Below are positions 1 through 9,811 of a DNA stretch of 44,395 bases, in pieces. The notes under the pieces were generated by a model. That model did not search any database, had not been told where the DNA came from, and saw only the letters and a list, made by a program, of their open reading frames with translations. The stretch's first letter is position 1, and every line of letters starts with the position of its first letter. Source of the stretch: an uncultured Alistipes sp. (GTDB taxonomy: Bacteria; Bacteroidota; Bacteroidia; Bacteroidales; Rikenellaceae); contig UQYM01000021.1 in the NCBI GenBank assembly GCA_900545315.1, forward strand, positions 1 to 44,395. Reading direction: 5' to 3'. Made by a program: the position numbers and the translations under genes.

Positions 1-249
1 TTGACAAGTCAGGGATGAAACGGCAGGGCAGAAGGAAAGCTCTTTTCGCTTCCGATGCTGCCAGCCGGAATGTTTTTCGACGATCGGTCCGGACCCGTAG
101 TTGGAGGTCGGGGGCGGTCAAATCTGTTTTTTTCATGGTTGAGAAGCGTGTGCGTCGTGTTCGCAACAGAACACCGAGGTTGTAACCGTTGCAACCCATG
201 CGTGGATGAGGTTTTGAACCGGGGACGACAACCGGTCCTGTGGTGGTTG

Positions 250-1575
250 ATGAATGTGAATATGATAGGACGAGTACGAGTTTTCTTAAGCGGTATTTTC
301 TTTTTGAGTTCTTTGTGTAGTGTGTCTGCCCAAACGGTCTCCTTGGGCATCGATGAGATGTTCCGACTGGCCGATCAGAACAGCAAAAGTATCCGAATGC
401 ACGAACTGGCCATCAGTGAGGCCGAACAGGGGGTCAAGGTGGCTAAAGATGGTCGTCTGCCATCGATCGGCGTCGGAGTGGAACTCCAATATATTGGTGA
501 CGGTTGGATGTCCGACCGAAACTTCTCGAACGGGGTGCATGCCGATATGCCCCATTTCGGCAACTCATACGTGATCAAGGCCACTCAGGTGGTGTATGCG
601 GGCGGGTCGATCTCACGCGATATTGAATCGAGCCGTCTCTCCCAACAGGTGTCCGAACAGGAGTATGCCGATAATCGCCAAAATGTACGGTTTCTGCTGT
701 TGGGACACTATCTGGATCTGTTCCAACTCAACAATCAAAAGGTCGTTTACGAAAAAAATATCGAGCAGACACGCCTGCTGGTCAAAGATATGCAGGCTTC
801 GTATCGTCAGGGAACAGCTCTCAAAAGCGATATTACCCGTTATGAGCTTCAATTGCAGAATCTGGAGCTGGCCCTCACTTCTGTCAAAGATAAAATTGAT
901 ATTCTCAGTTACCGTTTGGCAACAACCATCGGTTTGGATCCCGGCGTACAGATTGTGCCGGATTCGATGGAGCTGCGTAAACTGACCGTTGAGGATCTTA
1001 GTGAAGCGAGTTGGATGCAGCAGTTGGAGGAGTCTCCTTCGATTCAACTGGCTGATCTGAAAATTGCCCAGGAGGTTAATCGCGAACAGAAATTGCGGGC
1101 AGAACGTCGTCCACAGGTTCAAGTTTTTGCTACCAACGATTTTACCGGACCGATTTTGATAGAGGTTCCTCCGTTAAATAAGAATTTCACCAATTGGTAT
1201 GCCGGGGTGGGCATCTCCTACAATATCGACGCGCTGTTCCGTACCGGGAAGAAGTTGCGTCAGGCCCGTTTTGCCACCCAAAAGATGGAGGAGGCACGTA
1301 ATTTGGCGCTCGAGGAGGCCGAAAATTCGGTTCATGCGGCTTATGTCAACCTCAACGAGGCCTATATCCGATTGCGGACACAGCGGAAGAGTGTCCAGCT
1401 GGCGCACGAAAACTTCAATATTGTCCGCCAACGTTATGTGAACGGTCTGGCCCTAATTACCGACATGCTTGATGCCAGCAACACCCAGCTTGATATGGAG
1501 CTGCAGCTGGCCAACTACCAGATTGGTATCATCTATCAATACTATTTGCTGAAGAAGATCACGGGAACGATTTAG
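250..1575 (+). CDS. TolC-family outer membrane efflux channel
   Basis: Outer membrane channel of a tripartite efflux or secretion system, about 441 residues, the normal size for the TolC/OEP family. The reading frame is open back to position 55, but the segment before 250 reads as non-protein. Starting at 250 (or at 262, MIGRVRV) gives a clean signal peptide ending in CSVSAQ. The mature part shows two OEP-type repeats with long amphipathic helices (for example EYADNRQNVRFLLLGHYLDL and the later EEAENSVHAAYVNLNEAYIR), typical of the periplasmic coiled-coil tunnel. It is followed after about 100 bp by the adaptor and pump genes on the same strand, so all three very likely form one export machine. 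No regulator is visible in the window; it may lie upstream. Substrate cannot be read from sequence. Confidence 0.9.
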   Translation: MNVNMIGRVRVFLSGIFFLSSLCSVSAQTVSLGIDEMFRLADQNSKSIRMHELAISEAEQGVKVAKDGRLPSIGVGVELQYIGDGWMSDRNFSNGVHADMPHFGNSYVIKATQVVYAGGSISRDIESSRLSQQVSEQEYADNRQNVRFLLLGHYLDLFQLNNQKVVYEKNIEQTRLLVKDMQASYRQGTALKSDITRYELQLQNLELALTSVKDKIDILSYRLATTIGLDPGVQIVPDSMELRKLTVEDLSEASWMQQLEESPSIQLADLKIAQEVNREQKLRAERRPQVQVFATNDFTGPILIEVPPLNKNFTNWYAGVGISYNIDALFRTGKKLRQARFATQKMEEARNLALEEAENSVHAAYVNLNEAYIRLRTQRKSVQLAHENFNIVRQRYVNGLALITDMLDASNTQLDMELQLANYQIGIIYQYYLLKKITGTI

Positions 1576-1673
1576 CATCCTGAATTTTTTGTTGGAAGAG
1601 TCTCTTGCCCTTCTTGGTGATTTTGTTCAGTTGTTTCAATTCTTAAAATATTCGTTTAGTAAAAACAGAGGTT

Positions 1674-2714
1674 ATGCTCAAGATAAAAAATAAAAAGCGG
1701 GTGATTCCGAATATTGTTATCGGATTGGTGTTATTGGTCGGGATTGTGTGGGTAAGTGCGAAGTTCGTCCATCTGGGCGATGTCGAGTACACCAACAATG
1801 CGCAGGTTAACCAGCATTTGACGCCGATCAATACCCGCGTTCAGGGATTTATCAAACGGATCTGTTTTGACGAATACCAACCGGTGAAAAAGGGCGATAC
1901 GTTGGTGATTATCGAGGATACGGAGTATCAGCTGAAGGTGGCCCAAGCCGAGGCCGATTATCAAAATGCGTTGGCCGGGATGAGCGCCATGCGTACAACC
2001 ATCAACACGGCTGAAAATAATATCTTCGTTACCGATGCGGCCATCGAGGAGCAGCGCGTGCGGTTGCAAAATGCCGAGACCGATTTCAAACGTTATCAGG
2101 AGTTGGTCAAAGAGGAGGCGGTGACGCCCCAACAGTTCGATCAGGTCAAAACCAATTATGCGGCAACTCAGGCCCGTTACGAGCAGCTGGTGCGGCAGAA
2201 ACAATCTTCGCTGTTGGTGACCCAGGAGCAGACCCAACGTCTCGAGCAGAGTAAGTCGGCGATTAAATTGGCTGAAGCGGCGCTGAAGCTGGCCAAACTG
2301 AACCTCTCCTATACGGTGATTCGGGCAACGGCCGATGGCGTGACCGGACGTAAAGATATTCATGAGGGGGAACTGGTCCAGTCGGGTCAGACGCTGGTAA
2401 CGCTGGTGGATGGTGCAGAAAAGTGGGTGATTGCCAACTATAAGGAGACTCAGACCACCGACATGCACCGTGGACAGCTGGTTGAGATGCAGGTGGATGC
2501 CATTCCCGGAGTGACCTACTTTGGACGCATCGTCTCAATCTCCGACGCCACCGGATCGTTCTATTCGCTGATTCCTCAGGATAACTCGGCCGGAAACTTT
2601 GTTAAGGTGGAGCAGCGTATCCCGGTTCGCATCGAATTTACCGACCAGAACAGCCCGGAAAATTTGAAGCGACTGCGTGCCGGAATGAATGTCGAGTGTT
2701 CGGTAAAATTGTAA
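1674..2714 (+). CDS. HlyD/EmrA-family membrane fusion (adaptor) protein
   Basis: Periplasmic adaptor of 346 residues joining an inner membrane pump to an outer membrane channel. One N-terminal membrane anchor (about residues 11-30) is followed by a biotinyl-lipoyl-like half motif, a long Gln/Glu/Ala-rich coiled-coil hairpin (roughly residues 85-205, for example AAIEEQRVRLQNAETDFKRY), the second lipoyl half (YTVIRATADGVTGRKDIHEG) and beta-barrel segments. Order and length match EmrA-type adaptors, which partner MFS pumps. The stop is 4 bases before the next ATG, so translation of adaptor and pump is probably coupled. In EmrAB-TolC systems the exported compounds are hydrophobic drugs, uncouplers or bile-like compounds; which applies here is unknown. 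Confidence 0.92.
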   Translation: MLKIKNKKRVIPNIVIGLVLLVGIVWVSAKFVHLGDVEYTNNAQVNQHLTPINTRVQGFIKRICFDEYQPVKKGDTLVIIEDTEYQLKVAQAEADYQNALAGMSAMRTTINTAENNIFVTDAAIEEQRVRLQNAETDFKRYQELVKEEAVTPQQFDQVKTNYAATQARYEQLVRQKQSSLLVTQEQTQRLEQSKSAIKLAEAALKLAKLNLSYTVIRATADGVTGRKDIHEGELVQSGQTLVTLVDGAEKWVIANYKETQTTDMHRGQLVEMQVDAIPGVTYFGRIVSISDATGSFYSLIPQDNSAGNFVKVEQRIPVRIEFTDQNSPENLKRLRAGMNVECSVKL

Positions 2715-2718
2715 CGGC

Positions 2719-4302
2719 ATGTTTCGGGACTTTTTTGCAAGACGTCCACGCATCCCCTATTTTAAAGAGTCGGTGCCCCTGCCTATCTGCATGGGGCTGT
2801 CGTTCTTCTTTGCGCTGGTTTTCCAGTTCAATGCGGGGGTATTCCTCCCCGTAGCGACCCAAATGTCCAGTATGTGGGGCTGGCTCAAAGAGGATGTCCA
2901 GATGGCGGCGTATGCCTCCTTTATCGGCATGACCATGATCTTCCCGATCCTCTTCCGTCTCAAATTCCGCTTCCCGACCCGTAAGATTCTGCTGACCGTT
3001 TGCCCTATCCTGATTGCATGCAATCTGATCTCGATGCAGACCCGCAATGTCTATCTGTTGGTGGCCGTTTGCTTCGTGTCCGGAATCTTCCGCATGTGGG
3101 GAACCTTCGAGTGCTTCTCCAATGTGCGACTGAGCGTCTCCCCCTCCGGAAACTTCTCGATCTTCTATCCGGTCATCTACATCATCGTCCTCGAAAGTAT
3201 CCAGCTCTCCGGACTGGTCGCCGTCCATATCAGCGATTGGGCCAACTGGCAATATATGCACTGGTTTGTTATCGGCATGTTGTGTGTCGTCTGGTTTCTG
3301 GTCTTTACCTTGACCCGTACCATTCGACTGTTCCGCAAAGTGCCCCTCTATGGCATCGATTGGCTCGGTGGAGCAATTTGGGCCATCTTCCTCTTCTCGA
3401 TTATTTTCCTCTGTATTTACGGCGAATATTACGATTGGCTCGATAGCCCGCTGATTCGTACCAGTATTGTGGTGGCGGTGGTCGCCCTGCTGATCAATAT
3501 CAACCGGATGTTCCGCCTGAGTCGCCCGTATATCTCTCCCCAGGTGTTTCGGTATCCCCATTTCCCTACCGTACTGTTTCTGTTTCTGATGCTGTGCTTC
3601 TTCCTGACCACCTCCAACGTCCTGCAGGAGATGTTCATGCGGTCAATCCTTAAATATGATACGCTGAACGCCGTCTCCATCAACTGGTGCGTTTTTGCAG
3701 GGATTATTTGTGGTTCGGCAACCGTCTTTTACCGACAGGCCATCATGGGCGAGGGCTACAAATTGCTGATCTATTTCGGATTCTTGCTGCTGGTGGTCTA
3801 TGAGTGTTGCCTCTACTTCTTGATCCACCCCAACCTGAATATCGAAAGCCTCTATCTCCCCAATTTCTTGCGGGGAATCGGTTACGGTATTCTGTATGTG
3901 TGTCTGACCATCTACGTGGCCAAAAGCGTGCCTTTCCAATATTTTTTTCAGGGACTCTGTGTGCTGAGCTTTATTCGTACCAGTATTGCAATTCCATTGG
4001 GAAACTCCATCCTGGGACGCTGGATGCGCTACCTGCAGCAGGATAATCTCGGGCTGTTGAGCCGCAATCTGGATAATGTACGCGATTGGGTCCCCCATGT
4101 CCCGCTCAAACAACTTTATAGCGAGGTATCGATGCAGGCAACACTGCTTAGCCTCAAAGAGCTCTACGGTTGGATCTGTATCGTGGGTACGCTGTTCCTG
4201 CTGTGTCTGTTTGCTTATCGAATATGGATTAAATCTTGGCGTGTGAGCCATCATGTCTTGCGTAAGGTGACCAGCCAATATCCCGAGCAGTGGTTGTCGT
4301 AG
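2719..4302 (+). CDS. MFS transporter, 14-helix EmrB/DHA2-like efflux pump
   Basis: Inner membrane proton-driven export pump of 527 residues. The protein is hydrophobic throughout with about 14 predicted membrane segments, the size and topology of the DHA2 (EmrB) branch of the major facilitator superfamily rather than the 12-helix branch. It starts 4 bases after the adaptor stop, so it belongs to the preceding TolC-like and HlyD-like genes. Motif A between helices 2 and 3 is poorly conserved (LKFRFPTRK), as is common in the divergent Bacteroidota members. No terminator hairpin is obvious in the roughly 390 bases after the stop. Exported compound unknown. Confidence 0.88.
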   Translation: MFRDFFARRPRIPYFKESVPLPICMGLSFFFALVFQFNAGVFLPVATQMSSMWGWLKEDVQMAAYASFIGMTMIFPILFRLKFRFPTRKILLTVCPILIACNLISMQTRNVYLLVAVCFVSGIFRMWGTFECFSNVRLSVSPSGNFSIFYPVIYIIVLESIQLSGLVAVHISDWANWQYMHWFVIGMLCVVWFLVFTLTRTIRLFRKVPLYGIDWLGGAIWAIFLFSIIFLCIYGEYYDWLDSPLIRTSIVVAVVALLININRMFRLSRPYISPQVFRYPHFPTVLFLFLMLCFFLTTSNVLQEMFMRSILKYDTLNAVSINWCVFAGIICGSATVFYRQAIMGEGYKLLIYFGFLLLVVYECCLYFLIHPNLNIESLYLPNFLRGIGYGILYVCLTIYVAKSVPFQYFFQGLCVLSFIRTSIAIPLGNSILGRWMRYLQQDNLGLLSRNLDNVRDWVPHVPLKQLYSEVSMQATLLSLKELYGWICIVGTLFLLCLFAYRIWIKSWRVSHHVLRKVTSQYPEQWLS

Positions 4303-4641
4303 GGTCGCTGTGTCGTTGCAGATTCGACCTGAACCGAACTTGTTATGGAACGACAGTGAAATGACATTACAGCATTTTTAAAGGTAGTGGATCATCCCCT
4401 TCAAACTGTAATTTAATCAAGCTCTCCTGTCCAGGATTTATGGGTCATGCCAGAAACCCTTTAACGAAACCCATGTAGGTAGTTGATGCGCCCCAATGGG
4501 TGTGTCGTGCAGTTTGGCTTGTTGATCCCTTGGGGTATGTTGAGGTACCGCAGTGCTGTTGTCAGCCTATTTATTTTTGTTGGTTGTCTTAGCTTCCTGG
4601 TGGTATGGATGCTTTATGGTTGAGGGCGCAAATCAAGTTTT

Positions 4642-4673
4642 TTTGTCGCTGTTTGTACCTTTTTCTACTTTTG
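4642..4673 (+). promoter_or_regulatory. Bacteroidota-type promoter of the HD-domain gene
   Basis: TTTG at 4642-4645, a 20-bp spacer, then TACTTTTG at 4666-4673, matching the -33 TTTG / -7 TAnnTTTG consensus of the Bacteroidota primary sigma factor. It ends 23 bases before the ATG at 4697. Because it lies inside the longer upstream reading frame that starts at 4553, it decides the start of the gene in favour of 4697. Confidence 0.75.
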
Positions 4674-4696
4674 CATCCAAAATAAAGACGTTTCAT

Positions 4697-5197
4697 ATGG
4701 AGTGGAGAGATCGAATCAGCAGTAAGGTTATTGAATTTTATGCGGGTGAAGAGCCTGCCATTGAACAGATTCAGCATACACAAACCGTTGCCTCCTATAC
4801 GCGTATGATTGCAGCCGGGGAGGGGATCGAAGGACGGGCACTCGATTTGATGGAGACCGCTGCCTGGCTGCATGATATTGGCTGTCCTGAGTCACGCCGG
4901 TGCTACGGGGACAGTTTGCCGGTTCACCAGCAGGAGATGGGCCGCAAAGTGGTAGGCTCGTGGTTGCAGGATGTCGAGGAGTTAACCGCTGCTGAAAAAC
5001 AGTGGTTGACCGACGTGGTTGGAACGCATCATCGGTTCGAATCGGCCCGAACCCTCCATTTTGAACCGCTCTATGAGGCGGACATGATTGTCAATTTGAT
5101 CGAAGGATATTACGAACGTAGTCAAGCCCGCCACTTTTACGATACGGTGATGACCACAGAAACCGGTCGGCGCCTGTTTGCTAAACTTTTCTTGTAA
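4697..5197 (+). CDS. HD-domain metal-dependent phosphohydrolase
   Basis: A 166-residue single-domain HD hydrolase. Seen in the sequence: His27, the HD pair His59-Asp60 in AAWLHDIG, a THHRFES segment near residue 114 and a later acidic EADMIVN motif, which together give the usual metal-binding set of the HD superfamily. Members cleave phosphate bonds in nucleotides or (p)ppGpp-like compounds; the exact substrate cannot be told. The frame is open from 4553, but a promoter at 4642-4673 lies within that extension and the residues before 4697 look like noise, so ATG 4697 is chosen. It stands alone, 142 bases before the exonuclease gene on the same strand. Confidence 0.82.
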   Translation: MEWRDRISSKVIEFYAGEEPAIEQIQHTQTVASYTRMIAAGEGIEGRALDLMETAAWLHDIGCPESRRCYGDSLPVHQQEMGRKVVGSWLQDVEELTAAEKQWLTDVVGTHHRFESARTLHFEPLYEADMIVNLIEGYYERSQARHFYDTVMTTETGRRLFAKLFL

Positions 5198-5339
5198 AAC
5201 CGGTTGCAGGGTGTGGCCGAAGAGGTGGTAAATTAGCCTCTACACCCTCCCGCAGGAATCCGGATCGGGACGGATGGGGTCGGACGACGCTCCTTGGCGT
5301 AGTGTGGAGGGTAGGGTTATTTGACCGAAATAATATATC

Positions 5340-5852
5340 ATGAACGATTTTGCAGCCATAGATTTCGAGACGGCGAACCAACACCGTTACAGCGTTTGTA
5401 GTGTCGGGGTGGTCATTGTGCGCAATGGGCAACCCCTCAAATCGTTGTACGAATTGATTCGTCCCGAGCCCAATTACTATTGCCGTTGGACAACCGAAAT
5501 TCATGGGCTGACCCGCAACGATACGGATGAGGCAGATCCTTTTCCGATCGTTTGGCAGCGGATTGCACCCGAACTGGAGGGTTTAACCTTAGTGGCCCAT
5601 AACAGCGTTTTTGACGAGGGGTGTTTGCGTCACGCCTTTAGCCACTTTGATATGCCTTATCCGAACTATACGTTCCGTTGCACCTGTCGTTTGGCGCGAA
5701 AACATTTCCCCCAGCTGCCCAATCATCGATTGGAGACTGTTTCGGAGTTTGTCGGGTATGATCTGAAAAACCATCACCATGCCTTGGCCGATGCTGAAGC
5801 ATGTGCTCGCATTATGCTCTATCTACTTAACAGAGGCGTTGTTAAGTTGTAA
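5340..5852 (+). CDS. DEDDh-family 3'-5' exonuclease (DnaQ-like)
   Basis: A 170-residue exonuclease of the DnaQ/DNA polymerase III epsilon type. All catalytic acids are visible: Asp8 and Glu10 in AAIDFETA, Asp92 in HNSVFDEGCL, and His146 with Asp151 in HHALADAEA, which places it in the DEDDh subgroup using two metal ions. It has no extra domain (no BRCT, GIY-YIG or polymerase-binding tail), so it is a free-standing exonuclease of the kind common in Bacteroidota. The exact role (DNA proofreading or repair, or RNA trimming) is not shown by context. Confidence 0.88.
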   Translation: MNDFAAIDFETANQHRYSVCSVGVVIVRNGQPLKSLYELIRPEPNYYCRWTTEIHGLTRNDTDEADPFPIVWQRIAPELEGLTLVAHNSVFDEGCLRHAFSHFDMPYPNYTFRCTCRLARKHFPQLPNHRLETVSEFVGYDLKNHHHALADAEACARIMLYLLNRGVVKL

Positions 5853-7142
5853 AGACCAATATGTGATTTAGGCGCTCTTGCCAATCCATAGTTATAAATT
5901 AATGGACGTGCAACGCTTTGTGCAACGGTCTGTTGCATATCTTGTCTTCCTCTTTTTTATAAAACTCAAAATCCGGTGGAGTGGTCACAGGTTAAGAATC
6001 TACCGGTGCAGCCACGTGTATAGTATTATAGGTCAATAGCTTGTGCTTAGGACAGCCGGTTTCTATCCAATCCGTTACAGAGGCTTGATGATCAGGAGCC
6101 CTGCTTCAAGGATACAGGGTGATTTCGGGTCCGTCCTGATTATACGATAATAGGCCATTAGGAGATGGAAGCGTCTGTTGCGTTCTATGCTTAGCGTGAA
6201 AATTTATGTTTTTTATGCAGTTTTGAAGTAGGGGAATCTTTAGTTTTTTGACTTTGAAAACTTTGATTTTTGATTTTTGATTTAGACATCAATAATAGGA
6301 CTTTTTTACATCTGGATGCGTCCTGCTTTATCTATTTATTTTTAGTTAAATATCTGTTTATTATTATGTTGGTGTTGGATCCGTGGATGGCTTGTTTGGA
6401 CGGGTCATGTGATGATTCCACCACGGTGCCGATGGACTGTGTTTTTTGGCTGCAAGAAGCGTGATGCGGAGATTTGCGTGAATGGCACACTTGACGTTTT
6501 TTTTGCAAAATCGGGTTGCGCAAACGATTGTTGTGACTTGTTTTATTCTGAACATTGACTATTTTTGCAGTCCATTTTCGAACAACCAATAACTTGTTGT
6601 TGATCATACAGGTGAATGTGGATTTGAGGTTGTGTCGCAAGGATTGTAAGCTCTTGCTGGGAGCAGCCGCAAAGAGAAAAATTGAGGAGCCGATTTGTGA
6701 TTACCGGACTCCATAATATAATGGTACCGGATGGAGAAGATGAACGGTGCGTATTATGTGGGCAAAGAGAGAGAGTCAAGGTTGAATCGTTCGTTCTGAC
6801 GATTTAAATGTGATGTCGGAGAGTTTGCGAGAATTCGCATGCCGCAGCGACGGTTTGACGATAAAAGATGCGAATGATAGCGGTAATAATCTCGATCAGA
6901 AGTGCCTACAGCGTTGAATGTGATCGTTTCGAAAAGGTCATGCATAAGATTTGCAGGACTCGAACCGTTCCGAATATGATGGCGATAAGTGGTCATTTAT
7001 CGATGCAGGGTGACGGTATTTGAGGAGCTGTGATGTGAAATGGACCGTCGATGTACAAAGGATGTTGTAGTCAGTGGACTTGAAAACGAATCAAACGCCA
7101 AAAATCAAATAGACAATTAGACAATCCCTAATCACTAAAGTT
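5853..7142. other. Long gene-free stretch with AT-rich repeats and one promoter
   Basis: About 1.3 kb in which I find no convincing gene; the short open frames on both strands lack coding character. Around 6255-6284 there is an AT-rich tract with two exact copies of the heptamer GATTTTT (6265-6278). A good promoter is at 6538-6567. The 575 bases from there to the receptor gene may be a long leader, a small RNA, or decayed DNA. Confidence 0.6.
6538..6567 (+). promoter_or_regulatory. Bacteroidota-type promoter far upstream of the receptor gene
   Basis: TTG at 6538-6540, a 19-bp spacer and TATTTTTG at 6560-6567. The match is good, but the next gene on this strand starts at 7143. It would make either a leader of about 570 bases for the sugar locus or an independent small transcript. 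Confidence 0.5.
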
Positions 7143-9578
7143 ATGAGTGCATCCCTAACAAAAAAAATCGGTGTAACTCTTTTGTTGTCCATGTGTATCT
7201 GCTGGGGAACGTTTGCCCAGAGTTCGAAAAAAGAATCGGCCCGGAAACCGGTGCAGGATTCAACGAAGGTGACAGATGCCTCTTCGTCCAAAGAGGAGGC
7301 TAACCGTAATGTGATGTTGAATGCGGCCAGTGCCAACGGTCCGCGTGAAATTCAGATCGGATTGCCATCAGCCGACGTCAATGTGCTGGAAAACGGCGTG
7401 CCGGTCACCTATGCAACCAACCCTCACAGTATTAATGCACAGTGGCGTGCCGATGCCAGTTTGAGCCATGTGGGGCTGTTGAAAATCTCCGAAACCGCAA
7501 TTAAAACCGGTAATATTGGGTATGCGGTTAACTCAATGACCCAGTTGGGCGAGAAGGGTTTTCATGGAACCTTAAATTACAAGACGAACCATTTCGGCTT
7601 GCAGGAGTTTTCGCTCAACGTCAATGGCGAAATCAAGCGTGATTGGTTCTTCAGCGGTAACATTTATCAGGATTTCGATCCGGGAACGTTCAAGATTCAA
7701 TCGACCCCCTTCCAGGATCGTACGCAGATTTACAAATTTGCCCTGACCAAGCGGTACCATGATAACCGCGGGTCATTTACTGTGATCTACAATTACAGCA
7801 ACAGCCATCCGGTGTACAACTATGCTACGCAGTCGGCTCCGTTTATTTATGTTGGGGACGGTAGCGTGCGTGAGTTCGGCAAATTCAAGTTGGGTACCAC
7901 CTCCTATCTGCCGGTGGACAATGAGATGATCTATCGCGATATGCGGACCGGCGAGATGAAAAAGACGACGCTCTACGACGCCTCTCAGAACAAGGCCAGC
8001 GCCATTACCGTTATGAACGATTACACCTGGGACAACGGGTTGAACCTTTCGACGGTCTTCAAATATGACCATTCGACCGGATCGTTGGTCTATCAGACGC
8101 CGATGGAGTTGAAGAAACGTACCGACGGAACCATCGATTATGAATACGAGGCTCCGGATGGCAGCATGCAACCCTACACGGGCGAATATGTTCAGAGCCG
8201 TATGTCGTGCTTGAACCGGGGGCTGATCGATGAGATGATGTTCACCACCGAGTTGTCTCGCAAAACGTCACATGGAACGTGGCGTTTGGGTGTGAACGAG
8301 TGGTTCTATGACATTGATTACACCTCCAACACCACCATGTATGATCAGTCGGTACCGGTTGACGGAGGGTATCCTGTTCGTTTGATGAATCCTAACTATC
8401 AGAATACGCCGGGACGTGTTTACGGTGGCAACGGCTACTACTATGATTTCAATAAAAATGCGTCGGAGTATTATAAAGGGTATGAAAATAAAGTTGCCCT
8501 CTATTTTACGCACGATTGGGATATAACGGATCGCCTGAACATCTATTACGGTGCCCGTTTCGAGTATCAGGCTTTGCGGGGACAAAATGCCGCAGTTCGC
8601 AATCCGGAAGGCGACTATATCGGTCGTCTGCCCAACTATCACATTGGAGCAACGGTTGTTCCCGTGTATGATGATCAGGGGAATCGGACCGGCTATGAGG
8701 TGGGGAATGCAGGAGATCCCAATGGTGTCTTGATTGCTCCGACCTCGATCGACCACGACTGGTTCAACTATGCGTTGACCTTTGCCGCAACCTATAAGGT
8801 GACCGATCAGTTCGGTTTTACGGGTGACTTTACCTATATTACCCAGCACCCCCGCATCGAGAACTTCGCTCCGGCAACCATGCCTAACACCGATCGAATC
8901 TCAGTACCTTTGGGACGTATTGGGCTGTACTATAACAACAGTTGGTTGAGCTTGACATCGCTTTTCTCTTATATCTCGAAAACCAACAACAACTCGACGT
9001 TGAACCTGCAGCACTCGGTGAACGGACAGAATGAGATTCTGGCCGCACCGTTGACCTATGACATTAAAACGTTGGGTTGGACGACCGATGTGGTGGCTCG
9101 GCCATTCAAAGGGTTCGATTTCCACTTCCTGTTTACCTACCAGAAACCGACTTACAAAAAATATGAGACATCGGTTACCTTCTCGGACGGTTATGTGGGC
9201 CAGATCAATGCGACCGGGAATATCGTAGCCGAGATTCCGCAGGTGATTATCGAGATCGATCCGAGCTACATGATCACCAAAGATTTGAGAATCTGGACCA
9301 GCTTCCGCTATTTCAGCAAGACCTACGCCAACATCAACGATGCCTACTACTTCAATGGCCGTTGGGAGACCTTTGGCGGACTGAACTGGCAGGTCAATAA
9401 ACATTTGGCGTTGGGCTGTACGGTGGTGAACTTCCTCAACCAAACCGGTGCCAAGGGTAGTATCGCCGGTGCGGAGTTGATTACCAAAGAGGAGGCAGGT
9501 AAATATGCCGGCACCGTCATGGCGGGTAGTTATATCCGACCCTTCACGGTTGAATTCTCGGCTCAGATCAAATTTTAA
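7143..9578 (+). CDS. TonB-dependent receptor-like outer membrane protein of the sugar locus
   Basis: An 811-residue outer membrane beta-barrel. Signal peptide to about residue 25 (WGTFAQ), then a Lys/Ser/Glu-rich linker, a short plug-like region (about residues 68-140, with VNVLENGVPVTYA and GNIGYAVNSMT resembling the 'NGVPV ... GAVN' parts of plug domains), and a long series of alternating amphipathic strands ending in a terminal Phe (EFSAQIKF) as in barrel proteins. It lacks the N-terminal carboxypeptidase-regulatory-like domain of SusC proteins and no SusD gene adjoins it. Two glycoside hydrolases and a sugar permease follow, so it probably imports oligosaccharides; that is inference. Start ATG 7143 gives the signal peptide directly. 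Confidence 0.8.
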   Translation: MSASLTKKIGVTLLLSMCICWGTFAQSSKKESARKPVQDSTKVTDASSSKEEANRNVMLNAASANGPREIQIGLPSADVNVLENGVPVTYATNPHSINAQWRADASLSHVGLLKISETAIKTGNIGYAVNSMTQLGEKGFHGTLNYKTNHFGLQEFSLNVNGEIKRDWFFSGNIYQDFDPGTFKIQSTPFQDRTQIYKFALTKRYHDNRGSFTVIYNYSNSHPVYNYATQSAPFIYVGDGSVREFGKFKLGTTSYLPVDNEMIYRDMRTGEMKKTTLYDASQNKASAITVMNDYTWDNGLNLSTVFKYDHSTGSLVYQTPMELKKRTDGTIDYEYEAPDGSMQPYTGEYVQSRMSCLNRGLIDEMMFTTELSRKTSHGTWRLGVNEWFYDIDYTSNTTMYDQSVPVDGGYPVRLMNPNYQNTPGRVYGGNGYYYDFNKNASEYYKGYENKVALYFTHDWDITDRLNIYYGARFEYQALRGQNAAVRNPEGDYIGRLPNYHIGATVVPVYDDQGNRTGYEVGNAGDPNGVLIAPTSIDHDWFNYALTFAATYKVTDQFGFTGDFTYITQHPRIENFAPATMPNTDRISVPLGRIGLYYNNSWLSLTSLFSYISKTNNNSTLNLQHSVNGQNEILAAPLTYDIKTLGWTTDVVARPFKGFDFHFLFTYQKPTYKKYETSVTFSDGYVGQINATGNIVAEIPQVIIEIDPSYMITKDLRIWTSFRYFSKTYANINDAYYFNGRWETFGGLNWQVNKHLALGCTVVNFLNQTGAKGSIAGAELITKEEAGKYAGTVMAGSYIRPFTVEFSAQIKF

Positions 9579-9811
9579 TTGATTGTATTGCCGAACAAAG
9601 TGTTCATAAGGTGTTATAAAATTGTAACTTGCATAAGTCCTCAACGACAAGCGAACGGATGTAAACCAGGTGAGAGTATAGATGTAGGATAGTCCGGATT
9701 GGATTATGTTTCCGATTGTTGTGTCTATTCTTCAGGCCGGTTTGCTGATGTGGTTGTTTTGAATGGGGTGTATATAATGCTTTAAATCAGGTAAATAAAA
9801 ATACTTCCATC

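Noticed and set aside
55..249. Longer N-terminus for the TolC-like protein
   Set aside because: The extra 65 residues are Cys/Arg/Gly-rich and precede a perfect signal peptide starting at 250 or 262.
2638..3561. A 307-codon minus-strand frame
   Set aside because: Opposite the MFS pump; highly charged Asp/Glu/His/Gln composition is what antisense of membrane-helix codons gives.
4553..4696. N-terminal membrane helix on the HD-domain protein
   Set aside because: A promoter at 4642-4673 lies within it, and the HD family starts near residue 1 of the shorter form.
6270..6640. Short frames on both strands in the 1.3-kb gap
   Set aside because: No coding character; the plus-strand one begins in an AT-repeat tract.
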